DNA of 8,549 nt from JBIKLM01 sp044375105 (GTDB taxonomy: Bacteria > Planctomycetota > UBA1135 > GCA-002686595): NCBI GenBank assembly GCA_044375105.1, contig JBILNK010000180.1:1-8549 (forward strand), in the 5' to 3' direction. A program made the translations under genes and the position numbers. Positions 1 through 6,021 of this stretch are shown piece by piece. Numbering within the stretch: position 1 is the stretch's first letter; every line of letters starts with the position of its first letter. Under the pieces are notes generated by a model, which worked only from the letters and a program-made list of their open reading frames with translations, did not search any database and was not told the DNA's origin.

Positions 1-305
1 AGGCCTTCCGCAGCCGGATCCTGCCGGCGGTGGCCGCGGCCGGCTTCGAGGTCTATGACTTCAATCGGCACCCCGAGCTCCGCCAGCCGGGCGTGTTCGG
101 CAATCCGAGCCACCTGAACGACATCGGCGCGGTGGCGCTCAGCCGGCTCCTGGCCCACGCGGTGATCGCGCCGGCCCTGGGGGTCGCCGCGCCCGCGGAT
201 TGGCGCGACGAGTACTGGCATCCGGTGTTGCCCGCGGCGGCGCCCGCCGACGGAGCGCCGACCCCGCCTGACTCCGTAGGCGGCAGCGACGGCGACGGCG
301 GCTGA
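1..305 (+). CDS. C-terminus of a probable SGNH/GDSL-type hydrolase (5' truncated)
   Basis: Only the last 100 codons are present; the first full codon is at 3 and the TGA is at 303-305. The fragment opens with a predicted helix, a strand-like 'FEVYDF' and then 'FGNPSHLNDIGA' (fragment residues 32-43). That block resembles the last conserved block of SGNH hydrolases (D-x-x-H-L-N, then Gly-Ala and a helix), in which the His is the catalytic base. Here the His is fragment residue 37 (codon 111-113). The usual Asp three residues earlier is Asn34. The last 30 residues are Ala/Pro/Gly/Asp-rich and probably a disordered tail. SGNH proteins of this type are often envelope proteins that add or remove acyl groups on glycans, sometimes next to an MBOAT acyltransferase. 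The Ser and oxyanion blocks lie outside the window, so the family call rests on one motif. The gene converges on the membrane-protein gene with a 28-base gap and no obvious terminator. Confidence 0.6.
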   Translation, partial: AFRSRILPAVAAAGFEVYDFNRHPELRQPGVFGNPSHLNDIGAVALSRLLAHAVIAPALGVAAPADWRDEYWHPVLPAAAPADGAPTPPDSVGGSDGDGG

Positions 306-333
306 CCCGGGCCAACGCTCGGGGCGGACGCTC

Positions 334-1491
334 TCAGCGACCCCGCAGGCCGGGGGCGGGTGCGACCGACGGCGTTCGCAGGGCGGCGCGCAGAGCGAGG
401 GCGCTGAGCAGCAGCAGCGGCAGGCCGTAGAGCTCGCGCTGGCTCTGCAGGTAAGCCAGCGCCAAGCCCAGGGCGACCCCGGGGCTCGAGGGCGCCTGGG
501 AGGTGGCGCGCCAGGCCGCGCCCAGGCCGACGCCGGCCAGGGCCGCCAGGAGCGCGCCGAGGGGGCCGTGGGGCAGGCCGCGGGCGAGGGCGACCGCCAG
601 CAGGCCGGCCAGGGGCAGGAGCAGGGCTGCGGATCGCGCCAGCCCCGGCGGCAGGGCGGTCGCGCCGGCCGCCAGACCGGCGACGCCCGCCGCCAGGGCC
701 GCGGCCCAGCTCGAACCGCCCCAGCCCAGCTCGAACAGGGGCGCCGCCAACAGCCAGCCCCAGACCGCGGACGGCAGCACCTGCCAGCCCCAGCTGCGGC
801 GATCGAGGCGCAGGGTCGCCGGCGGACCGTCCGCTGCGACCAGCAGCAGCAGCGCCAGGGCGAGGACCGGCGCGTACGGGAACCACAGGCTGGCGAGATG
901 GGCGCCGATCAGCGGCGCCGCACCGCTGGCCAAGCTCGGCCCCGCCGGCCGCGGCAGGCCGACGCGCCAAGCGCACAGGGCCGCCCCCAGCAGCGCCAGG
1001 AGCCAGGCTTGCCAGGCGGCGCCCTCGGCCCAGGCCGAGCGATGCACGCTCGTGTAGAGCACCACACCGGCCAAACCGGCGATCCCGGAAAGCGCTCGGG
1101 CAGGTCCAGCGCCGATCCGGCCCCGAGCCGCTTCGAGCAGCACGAGCACCAGCAACGCGGACACGAGGCCCCAGCCGTTTCCGCCGGGGCGGAAGTCGCT
1201 CCCGGCCAGGCTCAGGACCTTGAACCACTCGGGCAGGTAGAGCGCCGGCAGCGCCAGCCAGAGGGCGGCGCCGAGCCAGCCCCGGCGGACCCGGGGCTTG
1301 GCCGCGCCCGCGGCGCCGGCCAACGGAGGGGGCCGGTCGGCAGCGGGCCGCGCCGGGATGGACTGCCTAGCCGTCGCCGCCTGGGGCTCGAGCTCCGGGA
1401 GCGAAGGCTCGGCCCGAAGCGATCCTTCCGGCGGGGCCGGCGCATGCATGCCCCCCGGCGCCGATTCGGGTCCAAGCTCCCCGGGGGTCAT
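334..1491 (-). CDS. Polytopic membrane protein of unknown function
   Basis: A 385-residue protein whose family I do not recognise. Residues 1-70 are Pro/Ala/Glu-rich and probably disordered, ending in a positive patch (KPRVRR, 65-70). The remainder is hydrophobic, with about ten likely transmembrane segments starting near residues 71, 106, 132, 159, 195, 238, 260, 285, 309 and 355. Short loops carry Arg and Trp. I saw no ATP-binding, exosortase (no Cys/Arg/His set) or glycosyltransferase motif; a transporter-like fold is possible. The ATG at 1491 overlaps the TGA of the upstream phosphatase in an ATGA, which indicates translational coupling in one operon. This start is preferred for that reason; an internal ATG (Met15, 1449) is an alternative, and neither has a clear Shine-Dalgarno. 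The same frame stays open upstream to about 2853 across the phosphatase gene. That extension is Arg/Ala/Pro-rich, unlike a protein, and is a composition artefact. Coupling suggests a role near the phosphatase, but this is inference. Confidence 0.75.
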   Translation of the reverse strand: MTPGELGPESAPGGMHAPAPPEGSLRAEPSLPELEPQAATARQSIPARPAADRPPPLAGAAGAAKPRVRRGWLGAALWLALPALYLPEWFKVLSLAGSDFRPGGNGWGLVSALLVLVLLEAARGRIGAGPARALSGIAGLAGVVLYTSVHRSAWAEGAAWQAWLLALLGAALCAWRVGLPRPAGPSLASGAAPLIGAHLASLWFPYAPVLALALLLLVAADGPPATLRLDRRSWGWQVLPSAVWGWLLAAPLFELGWGGSSWAAALAAGVAGLAAGATALPPGLARSAALLLPLAGLLAVALARGLPHGPLGALLAALAGVGLGAAWRATSQAPSSPGVALGLALAYLQSQRELYGLPLLLLSALALRAALRTPSVAPAPGLRGR

Positions 1492-2738
1492 CGCTGCAGC
1501 GCGGCCTGGGTGCGCCGCGCGCCAAGGGCCCCGCTCAGTTCGCCGACGGGTGCATCCATCGGCAGGGCCGGAGGGGCCGACCCAGGGCGCTCGGCGCACC
1601 AAAAGCTGGCGGGCAGCGAGCGCACCGGCTCCTGGAGACCGTCGCCATCGGCGTCGAAGCCGACCCAGGTGGGCTCGTCCCCGAGGTACTCGATCAGCCG
1701 GAACCCCGGCCAGGAGCGATGGGGGCCGCCCTCGCGCACGTGGCGTCCGGCCGAGGTGGTCACGAGGAACAGGAGTCCCGCGGGCAGGGCGCCCTCGATC
1801 TCGCCGGGCAGCTCCAGGCCGTTGGCCGAGTGGCCTTGGTCGTGGTGCACGTCGCCCGAGAGCACGAGGCGCACCCCGTGGCGCTCCAGGGCCGTGCGCA
1901 GGCGATCGCGCCGGCGCATGACCCGGTCGTCGTCGAAGAAGGTGTGGTGCATCTGCACGATCGCTGGACGTCCGTCCAAGCGCTCCAGCTCGCTCTCGAG
2001 CCAATCGAGCTGCGCGTCGCTGAACTGATCGCGTCCGTGCAGGCTGGCCAGGGTCAACACGCTGTAGCGGCCCACATCGACCCGGTGCCAGGGCGGGCCG
2101 AAGCGGTCGATGAAGCCGCTCAAACCCTCGAATTCGTGGTTTCCTAGGGCCGCGATCACGGGCACGTCCAGGCGCGCCAGGCCGCGCTCCAAACGCTCCC
2201 AGATGTAGCCCCAGCCGCCGTAGGCGATGTCGCCGCCCAGCAGGATCGCATCGGGCCGCCAGGCGGCCAGATCCTCGACCAGCGCGTCCCAATCGGCCTG
2301 GCCCTGCGGGTCGACCAGCACCGGCAGGTCGGCCAGGTGCAGCAGGCGCAGCCGGTCCTCGGCGCGGCCCGGGGCGCGCACATGCACCGCGGAGATCCGC
2401 CGATCGACGCCACCGGCGGCCCGCGCCACCAGGGCGTAGGCGCCCGGCTCGAGCTCGGGCGGCAGCTGCAGCTCGCTGCTCGCGCGGAACAGACCGCCCT
2501 GCCAGCGCGCCTCCAGGGGCCAGCTCCGACCGCCGCGCTCGAGCGTAAAACTCGGCCGGCACAGGGGTGCGAAACCGCTGCGAACCGTGGCGCTGAAGCG
2601 CTCCCCGGGCAGGCGGACGGCCGGGCAGCCGAGGCGCGGCGAGTCGATGCGCGGCGCGGCGGGCAGCAGCAAGCCCAGCAGGACGCAACCCGCCAGCAGG
2701 TGCGGCCGGCGCCGGAGGCCGGAGAGCACGGAAGCCAT
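1488..2738 (-). CDS. Exported metallophosphatase, purple acid phosphatase-like
   Basis: A 416-residue calcineurin-like phosphoesterase expected to hydrolyse phosphate esters outside the cytoplasm. The N-terminus has a positive patch (RRRP, 9-12) and a hydrophobic run (13-29), so a signal peptide or anchor. Residues about 45-122 look like the beta-sandwich domain that precedes the catalytic domain in purple acid phosphatases. Catalytic motifs follow in order: 'ADLP' with Asp137; 'GGDIAY' with Asp170 and Tyr173 (the GDxxY form typical of purple acid phosphatases, where Tyr binds Fe3+); 'LGNHEF' with Asn200 and His201; 'VQMHH' with His264; and 'SGDVHH' with His298. Two positions depart from the family: Pro follows where DxG or DxH is expected in motif I, and Asp296 replaces the first His of GHxH. 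A DxDxDG loop (362-367) sits near the C-terminus. ATG 2738 is chosen because it gives the signal peptide directly; GTG 2771 would add 11 residues. There is no clear Shine-Dalgarno. The stop overlaps the next gene's start. The substrate is unknown; a polyprenyl or sugar phosphate would fit the neighbours but is speculative. Confidence 0.85.
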   Translation of the reverse strand: MASVLSGLRRRPHLLAGCVLLGLLLPAAPRIDSPRLGCPAVRLPGERFSATVRSGFAPLCRPSFTLERGGRSWPLEARWQGGLFRASSELQLPPELEPGAYALVARAAGGVDRRISAVHVRAPGRAEDRLRLLHLADLPVLVDPQGQADWDALVEDLAAWRPDAILLGGDIAYGGWGYIWERLERGLARLDVPVIAALGNHEFEGLSGFIDRFGPPWHRVDVGRYSVLTLASLHGRDQFSDAQLDWLESELERLDGRPAIVQMHHTFFDDDRVMRRRDRLRTALERHGVRLVLSGDVHHDQGHSANGLELPGEIEGALPAGLLFLVTTSAGRHVREGGPHRSWPGFRLIEYLGDEPTWVGFDADGDGLQEPVRSLPASFWCAERPGSAPPALPMDAPVGELSGALGARRTQAALQR

Positions 2739-2791
2739 GTGCGCATGATGCCCGGGAGCCCCCGATCCCACCCCATGACTTTTTCGTCAAC

Positions 2792-2809
2792 CTCGAAGGC
2801 GACTTCGAG
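2792..2809. repeat. Perfect 7-bp inverted repeat with 4-base loop
   Basis: The arms CTCGAAG (2792-2798) and CTTCGAG (2803-2809) are exact reverse complements around GCGA. As plus-strand RNA this is a short hairpin with a GNRA-type loop. It lies in the divergent spacer between the phosphatase and the glycosyltransferase, next to the most AT-rich patch there (ACTTTTTCGTCAA, 2778-2790). No T-tract follows on either strand, so it is not a standard terminator. It could be a regulator site or chance; nothing ties it to a known protein. Confidence 0.3.
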
Positions 2810-2829
2810 CCCTCGCGAACCTGGACCAA

Positions 2830-2845
2830 CGCAGCGTTCGCTGCG
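2830..2845. repeat. Perfect 7-bp inverted repeat, 2-base centre (candidate operator)
   Basis: CGCAGCG, TT, CGCTGCG: exact arms at 2830-2836 and 2839-2845. It lies 64 bases before the glycosyltransferase ATG and 91 bases beyond the phosphatase start. The compact symmetry resembles a dimeric regulator's operator. In DNA this GC-rich, short palindromes arise easily, so function is unproven. Confidence 0.3.
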
Positions 2846-2909
2846 CTTCCCATCCGGCAGGGCTGCCCCCGCCGGGGGCGCGGGTGCCCCGGCGCGCTAC
2901 CCTGCAGCC

Positions 2910-4619
2910 ATGGCCCCCGCCGCGAGCGAGCGACGAAATCTAGGCACCACCCTCTGGATCGTCCTGGCCGCCGTGGCCGTGCTGCTGCTGTTCCCGGGGA
3001 CCCCGCGGGAGACCGGGGTCACCGGCCAGGACGAGTACTGGCTGACGCTGCGGACCCCGATCGAGATGCTGGCGGCGGACCAGTATTGGACGCCGCTGCT
3101 GAACGGGGAACCGCGCCTGCGCAAGCCGCCCCTGGTCTATTGGGCCATCGCCGCCTCCTACGGTCTGTTCGGCATCGAGCTGTGGGCCGCGCGCCTGGTT
3201 GGGGTGCTCTCCGGCGCGGCCCTGGCCCTGGCGGCGATGGGCCTGGCCGCCCGGCTCGGCTCGGCCCGACCGCGCCTCGCGGGAGCTTTGGTGCTGGCCT
3301 GCTCCGGAGTCGCCATCGAAGGCCGCCGGGCGATGCTGGACCTGCCGCTGGCGGCCTTCGTCGGGCTGGCCGTGTGGGCCGGGGCCCTGGCTCTGCGAGC
3401 GGGCCTGCCGCGGGGACGCCAGGCCGCCTGGGCCACGGCCTGCGGCGCGGCCCTCGGACTCGCGGCCCTGGTCAAGGGCCCGGTGGCCCTGCTGTTCGCC
3501 GCCAGCGCGGCCCTGGCGGCGGCGGCGAGTTTTCCTGCTGCGCGTCGGCGATGCCTGCAGACCAGCTTCTGGCTGCCGGCGCTCGCCGCCCTGCTGCTGC
3601 TGGCTCTGCCCTGGCCGATCTCCATGCGCCTCCTGTGGCCCGAGTTTGGCGCGGTGCTCTCGGAAGAGAGCGGCGCCCGGCGCTGGAGCTTCCTGCCGAT
3701 CGTCTCGATCGGGCCGGTGCTCGGCGGGCTGTTCGGCAACTGCGTGCCCTGGTCGTTCTTGCTGCTGGCCGGACTGGTCGCGGCCTTCCGTCCCGGCGCC
3801 AGCCCGGCGGCGCGCTTCTTCGCCCGCTGGGTGCTGCTGGGCGCCCTGCCGTTCCTGTTCTTCAAATCCTTCGAGCGCTACTTGATCCCGCTGGTGCTGC
3901 CGATGGCGGGTCTGCTGGCGGAGGAGCTGTTGCGCCGGCCGCGGCCGCGGGGCCACTTGCTCGCCACGGCCGTGGTGCTGTCGCTCCCGACGTTGCTGCT
4001 GACGGCGCTCAGCTGGCGCTTCGCGGGCGCCAATGCTGCGCCGCTCCTGGCCCTGGCGGCCCTCGCCGTGCTGGCCCATTGCGCTTGGAAGGGCCGGGGC
4101 GAAGCCGCTGCCTGGGCTGCGGCCGCCTGCTTGGCCGCCGATCTCGGCCTGGTCTATCCGACCCTGGGCATCAACCGCATCCCGGAGGGCTTCGAGCGCC
4201 ACGGCATCGGGCGGCCGGTGTTCAGCTTCGAAGGCACCCAGCCGGCGATGCTGTCGATGCGCCTCGAGCGCTCGGTGATGCCCTTGCAGAGCGGGGCGCC
4301 CGCAACCCTGGATCGCGCCCTAGCGTCGCCGGCGATCGTCTACCTCGATGCGGTCCAGCTGCCAAACTTCGAGGCCGCCGCTCGCGAGCGCGGGGCGGAT
4401 TGGCGCGAGCTCGAGCGTGTGCCGGCCTTGTACGCGCGCAAGAATTGGATCAAGTTCGCGCGCCCGGGAGCCACCCGCTCGGACTGGCTGGCCGCCTGGC
4501 GGGAGCGCTCCTTCGAGCCGATCGCCAACCAACTCGTGGCGCTCGAGTGCTGGCCAGCCGCGCTGCCCGGCGGCGGACCCGCTGGCGGACAGGACGGCGG
4601 ACCCGGCGGGGAGCGCTGA
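2910..4619 (+). CDS. ArnT/PMT-family GT-C glycosyltransferase
   Basis: A 569-residue polytopic membrane enzyme of the ArnT-like (PMT_2) group, which moves a sugar from a polyprenyl-phosphate carrier to a lipid or protein acceptor on the outer face of the cytoplasmic membrane. Residues 11-30 form the first membrane helix, followed by the first external loop with 'GQDEYW' (Asp41-Glu42, the acidic pair of GT-C enzymes). Next comes 'KPPLVYW' (72-78), very typical of ArnT relatives, then 'RRAMLDLPLAAF' (139-150), 'ALVKGPVAL' (186-194) and 'KSFERYLIPLVLP' (319-331), all matching the family's order. About 11-12 membrane segments end near residue 416, then a soluble domain (about 420-545) and a Gly-rich tail (554-569). 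Length is close to the usual 550. ATG 2910 is chosen because it directly precedes the first helix; in-frame ATG 2775 would add a 45-residue Ser/Pro-rich leader and cross both inverted repeats. No Shine-Dalgarno is visible. The gene is divergent from the phosphatase. Donor and acceptor cannot be read from the sequence, so no ArnT-specific role is claimed. Confidence 0.9.
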   Translation: MAPAASERRNLGTTLWIVLAAVAVLLLFPGTPRETGVTGQDEYWLTLRTPIEMLAADQYWTPLLNGEPRLRKPPLVYWAIAASYGLFGIELWAARLVGVLSGAALALAAMGLAARLGSARPRLAGALVLACSGVAIEGRRAMLDLPLAAFVGLAVWAGALALRAGLPRGRQAAWATACGAALGLAALVKGPVALLFAASAALAAAASFPAARRRCLQTSFWLPALAALLLLALPWPISMRLLWPEFGAVLSEESGARRWSFLPIVSIGPVLGGLFGNCVPWSFLLLAGLVAAFRPGASPAARFFARWVLLGALPFLFFKSFERYLIPLVLPMAGLLAEELLRRPRPRGHLLATAVVLSLPTLLLTALSWRFAGANAAPLLALAALAVLAHCAWKGRGEAAAWAAAACLAADLGLVYPTLGINRIPEGFERHGIGRPVFSFEGTQPAMLSMRLERSVMPLQSGAPATLDRALASPAIVYLDAVQLPNFEAAARERGADWRELERVPALYARKNWIKFARPGATRSDWLAAWRERSFEPIANQLVALECWPAALPGGGPAGGQDGGPGGER

Positions 4620-4627
4620 AAACGCGC

Positions 4628-4674
4628 CGATCCGGATCGTCCCGGTCCCCCACCGAGCCGATTCCGATGCTCGG
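4628..4674. other. Convergent intergenic palindromes, weak terminator candidate
   Basis: The 57-base gap between two convergent stops holds a 12-bp perfect palindrome (CGATCCGGATCG, 4628-4639) and a hairpin with 6-bp arms CCGAGC/GCTCGG (4653-4658 and 4669-4674, 10-base loop). On the minus strand the hairpin begins 2 bases after the stop at 4677. No U-tract follows on either strand. Possible weak or factor-assisted termination only. Confidence 0.3.
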
Positions 4675-4676
4675 GC

Positions 4677-5957
4677 TCACCCCTCGCGCGCGAACTTGGC
4701 CAGGGTTTCTTGAGTGCGGCGCTTGCCCTCCTCGACCACGCGCCGGATCTCGCGGGCGTTCTGCTCGCTTTCCTTGCGCAGGCTGGCGATCAGCTCGAGG
4801 GACTCGACCTGGTAGGACGAGATCGCGCCGACCAGCTTTTCGACCGAGGCCGGGCTGATCGTCGAGCCGTAGCCGGCCTTGAGCGCGGCGCGCTCGAGTT
4901 CACGGCCCAATTCGGCCACGTCCTCGAGGCCCTTGTTGACGCCCGCTTTGAGCGCCTCGGTCGATTGGGTGGCCTCGTGCAGGCCATGCTGCGACGTGTA
5001 GACGGCGCCCAGGATCGTGAAGACGTGCTCGTTGGTGGTGAAGAAGGTCACCGAACGGCGATAGACCTGATCCTTGACGTCGTGGGTCTGCTTGAGTTTG
5101 GCGATCAGCGTCTCGCCCACGTCGTAGCCGATCGAGAGGTTCTCGGCCACGTCCTTGAGCAGCTGGAAGGCGCGGTCCTCGCTCTGGAAGGCATGGCTGG
5201 CCTGGTCGCGGGCCAGTTCGAGCCGCGCGCGCTCCGGGGCTCCGGCGGAGCCGGCAGCATCCACGGCCGCCTGGGCCGCGGCCAGGGCTGCTCGCGCGCG
5301 CTCGAGGTGCCCCTGCTGGGTGGTCTGCATCTCCCGCGCGGCGATTTCGGCCTCCTTGAGGGCGAATCGGAAGTCGATGTAGCCGTTCATGATCGCCTGC
5401 TCCTTCTGGAGCTGCTCCTTGGTGTCCCGGGAGACCTGCTGATAGACCTCCAGGATGCCCTCGAAGCGGTCGCTGGGCGTGCCGCGGCGCAGCTTCATCC
5501 ACAGGTTCGAGGCGCGCTCGGCCAACGAGATCCGGCCGTCGTCGAGCTGCGCGATCAGGCGCTTGCTGTCCTCGCGCACCGAATCGAAGGCCTGGGTGAT
5601 CTCCATGTAGCGGTTGCCGACCCGGATGTCCTCGACGTTGTCGCGCACCATCTGGTTGAAGGCGCCCATGTACTTGACCGTGCGCGCGATCGCCAGGGAG
5701 CGGCCTTCATCCACATGGCGCACCTCCTCGAGCAGTTTGGTCAGCTCGTTGGGGACCTCGTCCTTGGGCAGGATGCCGTAGCGGTCCAGCACGGCCACGG
5801 CCTTTTCCAGGTAGCGCTGCAGGGTCGGCGGGGCGGCGCTGGCGGTGCGGCTCGGGGCCAGTGCGCCGGGGGGCGGCGAACCGCTCGGCCCGCCTCCGGC
5901 GGGGCCTTGAGCCAGGGGCGCGGAGGGAGCGGCGAGGAATCGTTCGTGAGCTTGCAT
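4677..5957 (-). CDS. Soluble helical protein of the module, sometimes labelled 'cell surface protein'
   Basis: A 426-residue, Cys-free, mostly helical protein with no signal peptide and no membrane segment, so probably cytoplasmic. Residues 1-45 are a Pro/Ala/Gly-rich leader. The folded part starts at 'QRYLEKAVAVLDRYGILP' (47-64) and contains 'DEVPNEL' (66-72), 'ARTVKYMGAFNQMVRDNV' (91-108), 'ERASNLWMKLRRG' (147-159), a long coiled-coil-like region (165-270) including an Ala-rich run near 220-240, 'TFFTTNEHVFT' (304-314), 'GLHEATQSTEALKAGV' (325-340), 'KAGYG' (360-364) and a charged C-terminal helix. From memory this pattern matches a conserved bacterial family carrying the label 'cell surface protein', which the sequence does not support. 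Overall architecture is loosely like TelA/YaaN helical proteins, but I see no decisive motif. The start at 5957 is secure: AAGGAG lies 5 bases upstream. The gene is divergent from the DUF6384-like gene 64 bases away, which suggests co-regulation. No enzymatic motif was seen; a scaffold role is a guess. Confidence 0.8.
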   Translation of the reverse strand: MQAHERFLAAPSAPLAQGPAGGGPSGSPPPGALAPSRTASAAPPTLQRYLEKAVAVLDRYGILPKDEVPNELTKLLEEVRHVDEGRSLAIARTVKYMGAFNQMVRDNVEDIRVGNRYMEITQAFDSVREDSKRLIAQLDDGRISLAERASNLWMKLRRGTPSDRFEGILEVYQQVSRDTKEQLQKEQAIMNGYIDFRFALKEAEIAAREMQTTQQGHLERARAALAAAQAAVDAAGSAGAPERARLELARDQASHAFQSEDRAFQLLKDVAENLSIGYDVGETLIAKLKQTHDVKDQVYRRSVTFFTTNEHVFTILGAVYTSQHGLHEATQSTEALKAGVNKGLEDVAELGRELERAALKAGYGSTISPASVEKLVGAISSYQVESLELIASLRKESEQNAREIRRVVEEGKRRTQETLAKFAREG

Positions 5958-5960
5958 GGA

Positions 5961-5968
5961 CTCTCCTT
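5961..5968 (-). promoter_or_regulatory. Strong Shine-Dalgarno for the gene starting at 5957
   Basis: Read on the minus strand, AAGGAGAG begins at 5968; the AAGGAG core (5968-5963) is 5 bases from ATG 5957. It fixes this start and excludes the longer frame to 6095. None of the other visible starts in the window has a comparable site. Confidence 0.8.
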
Positions 5969-5969
5969 G

Positions 5970-6007
5970 GCCTGAAGGATTCGCGGCTCGGAGCGTACCA
6001 TTCAGGC
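5970..6007. repeat. 7-bp inverted repeat in divergent spacer, candidate shared operator
   Basis: GCCTGAA (5970-5976) and TTCAGGC (6001-6007) are exact reverse complements separated by 24 bases, with centres 31 bases apart, about three helical turns. They occupy most of the 64-base spacer between the divergent starts at 5957 and 6022, so a bound dimer would sit over both promoters. A poor -10-like TACCAT (5996-6001) abuts the right arm on the plus strand. No regulator gene is visible in the window. Confidence 0.35.
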
Positions 6008-6021
6008 TCGCGCCTCCTCCG

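Noticed and set aside
568..2028. Long plus-strand open frame opposite the membrane protein and phosphatase
   Set aside because: Low-complexity Gln/Arg/Gly/Ala translation typical of an antisense frame in GC-rich DNA; the minus strand carries coherent proteins.
1492..2853. Upstream continuation of the membrane-protein frame giving an apparent 839-residue protein
   Set aside because: The extension is Arg/Ala/Pro/Gly-rich without domain features and lies fully over the phosphatase gene on the same strand, which has clear catalytic motifs. The ATGA overlap at 1491-1488 supplies the real start.
2774..2860. Protein-like stretch in a plus frame of the divergent spacer (HDFFVNLEGDFEPS...)
   Set aside because: It reads like real protein for about 25 residues, but has no start codon upstream in frame and runs into a GC shadow frame. 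A decayed gene remnant is possible but not supportable.
2940..4202. Minus-strand frame of 420 codons opposite the glycosyltransferase
   Set aside because: Gln/Arg/Gly-rich shadow; the plus strand encodes an ordered set of ArnT-type motifs.
4710..5975. Plus-strand frame of 421 codons opposite the soluble module protein
   Set aside because: It looks fairly protein-like (Leu/Val/Asp/Gly-rich), but it is the antisense of a helical protein with a strong Shine-Dalgarno, and it has no motif or ribosome-binding site of its own.
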